Origin: Entrophospora sp. SA101
Taxonomy: Eukaryota > Glomeromycota > Glomeromycetes > Entrophosporales > Entrophosporaceae
DNA length: 30,410 nucleotides
Direction of reading: 5' to 3'
Assembly (NCBI GenBank): GCA_958430865.1
Contig: CAUDNR010004123.1
Coordinates: 68,064 to 98,473 of the forward strand
Position 1 is the stretch's first letter; every line of letters begins with the position of its first letter. Position numbers and translations under genes: made by a program. Under the pieces are notes generated by a model. That model saw nothing but the letters and a program-made list of their open reading frames with translations. It was not told the DNA's origin and did not search any database. Shown piece by piece: positions 30,410 to 30,410 of this stretch.

Positions 30410-30410
30410 A

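Overview
This window looks like nuclear DNA of a fungus, most likely an arbuscular mycorrhizal fungus (Glomeromycotina, Rhizophagus-like). That is inference from very AT-rich sequence, genes cut by many short GT-AG introns, a fungal-type gene set (PCF11, prefoldin 5, a nucleotide-sugar transporter, fused glycosyltransferases) and a heavy load of decayed transposons and multicopy families. No rRNA, tRNA or CRISPR array was recognised.

Layout. 1-1200: nested small inverted-repeat elements, including a 225-bp MITE with 9-bp target duplications. 1311-3396: a broken RecQ-family helicase gene. 4014-5621: a truncated gene with a THAP-like C2CH finger and a transposase-like body. 6451-7822 (-): a four-exon SLC35C/TPT-type nucleotide-sugar transporter. 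7823-11170: mostly non-coding, with a pogo-like deletion derivative (about 9204-9802) and orphan exon-like pieces. 11171-13760: a decayed WD40 gene. 14133-17755 (-): a seven-exon PCF11 gene with a complete CID and two zinc-binding motifs. 18244-20459: scattered broken coding fragments. 20824-22237 (-): a five-exon chromodomain/coiled-coil gene containing an 83-bp near-palindrome. 22284-22620: an inverted relative of the left-end repeat. 23970-24901 (+): prefoldin subunit 5. 25210-28520 (-): a fused GT31-GT32 membrane glycosyltransferase of 1012 aa. 28688-30060 (-): the 3' part of a LINE with poly(A) tail. The right edge holds an LTR-like, hairpin-rich segment.

The intact genes are housekeeping functions (mRNA 3'-end formation, tubulin/actin folding, Golgi sugar transport and glycosylation) and do not form an operon or an obvious cluster. 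The transporter and the glycosyltransferase could serve the same secretory glycosylation route, but they are about 17 kb apart.

The most notable observations are: (1) one prefoldin-5 intron that reads correctly only as an AT-AC intron with U12-type donor and branch-site motifs; (2) a near-palindrome whose two strands encode almost the same acidic peptide; (3) a MULE-type MITE with a related empty site in the same window; (4) the GT31-GT32 fusion. Exon joins were built by hand from splice signals and reading-frame continuity and have not been tested against transcripts.
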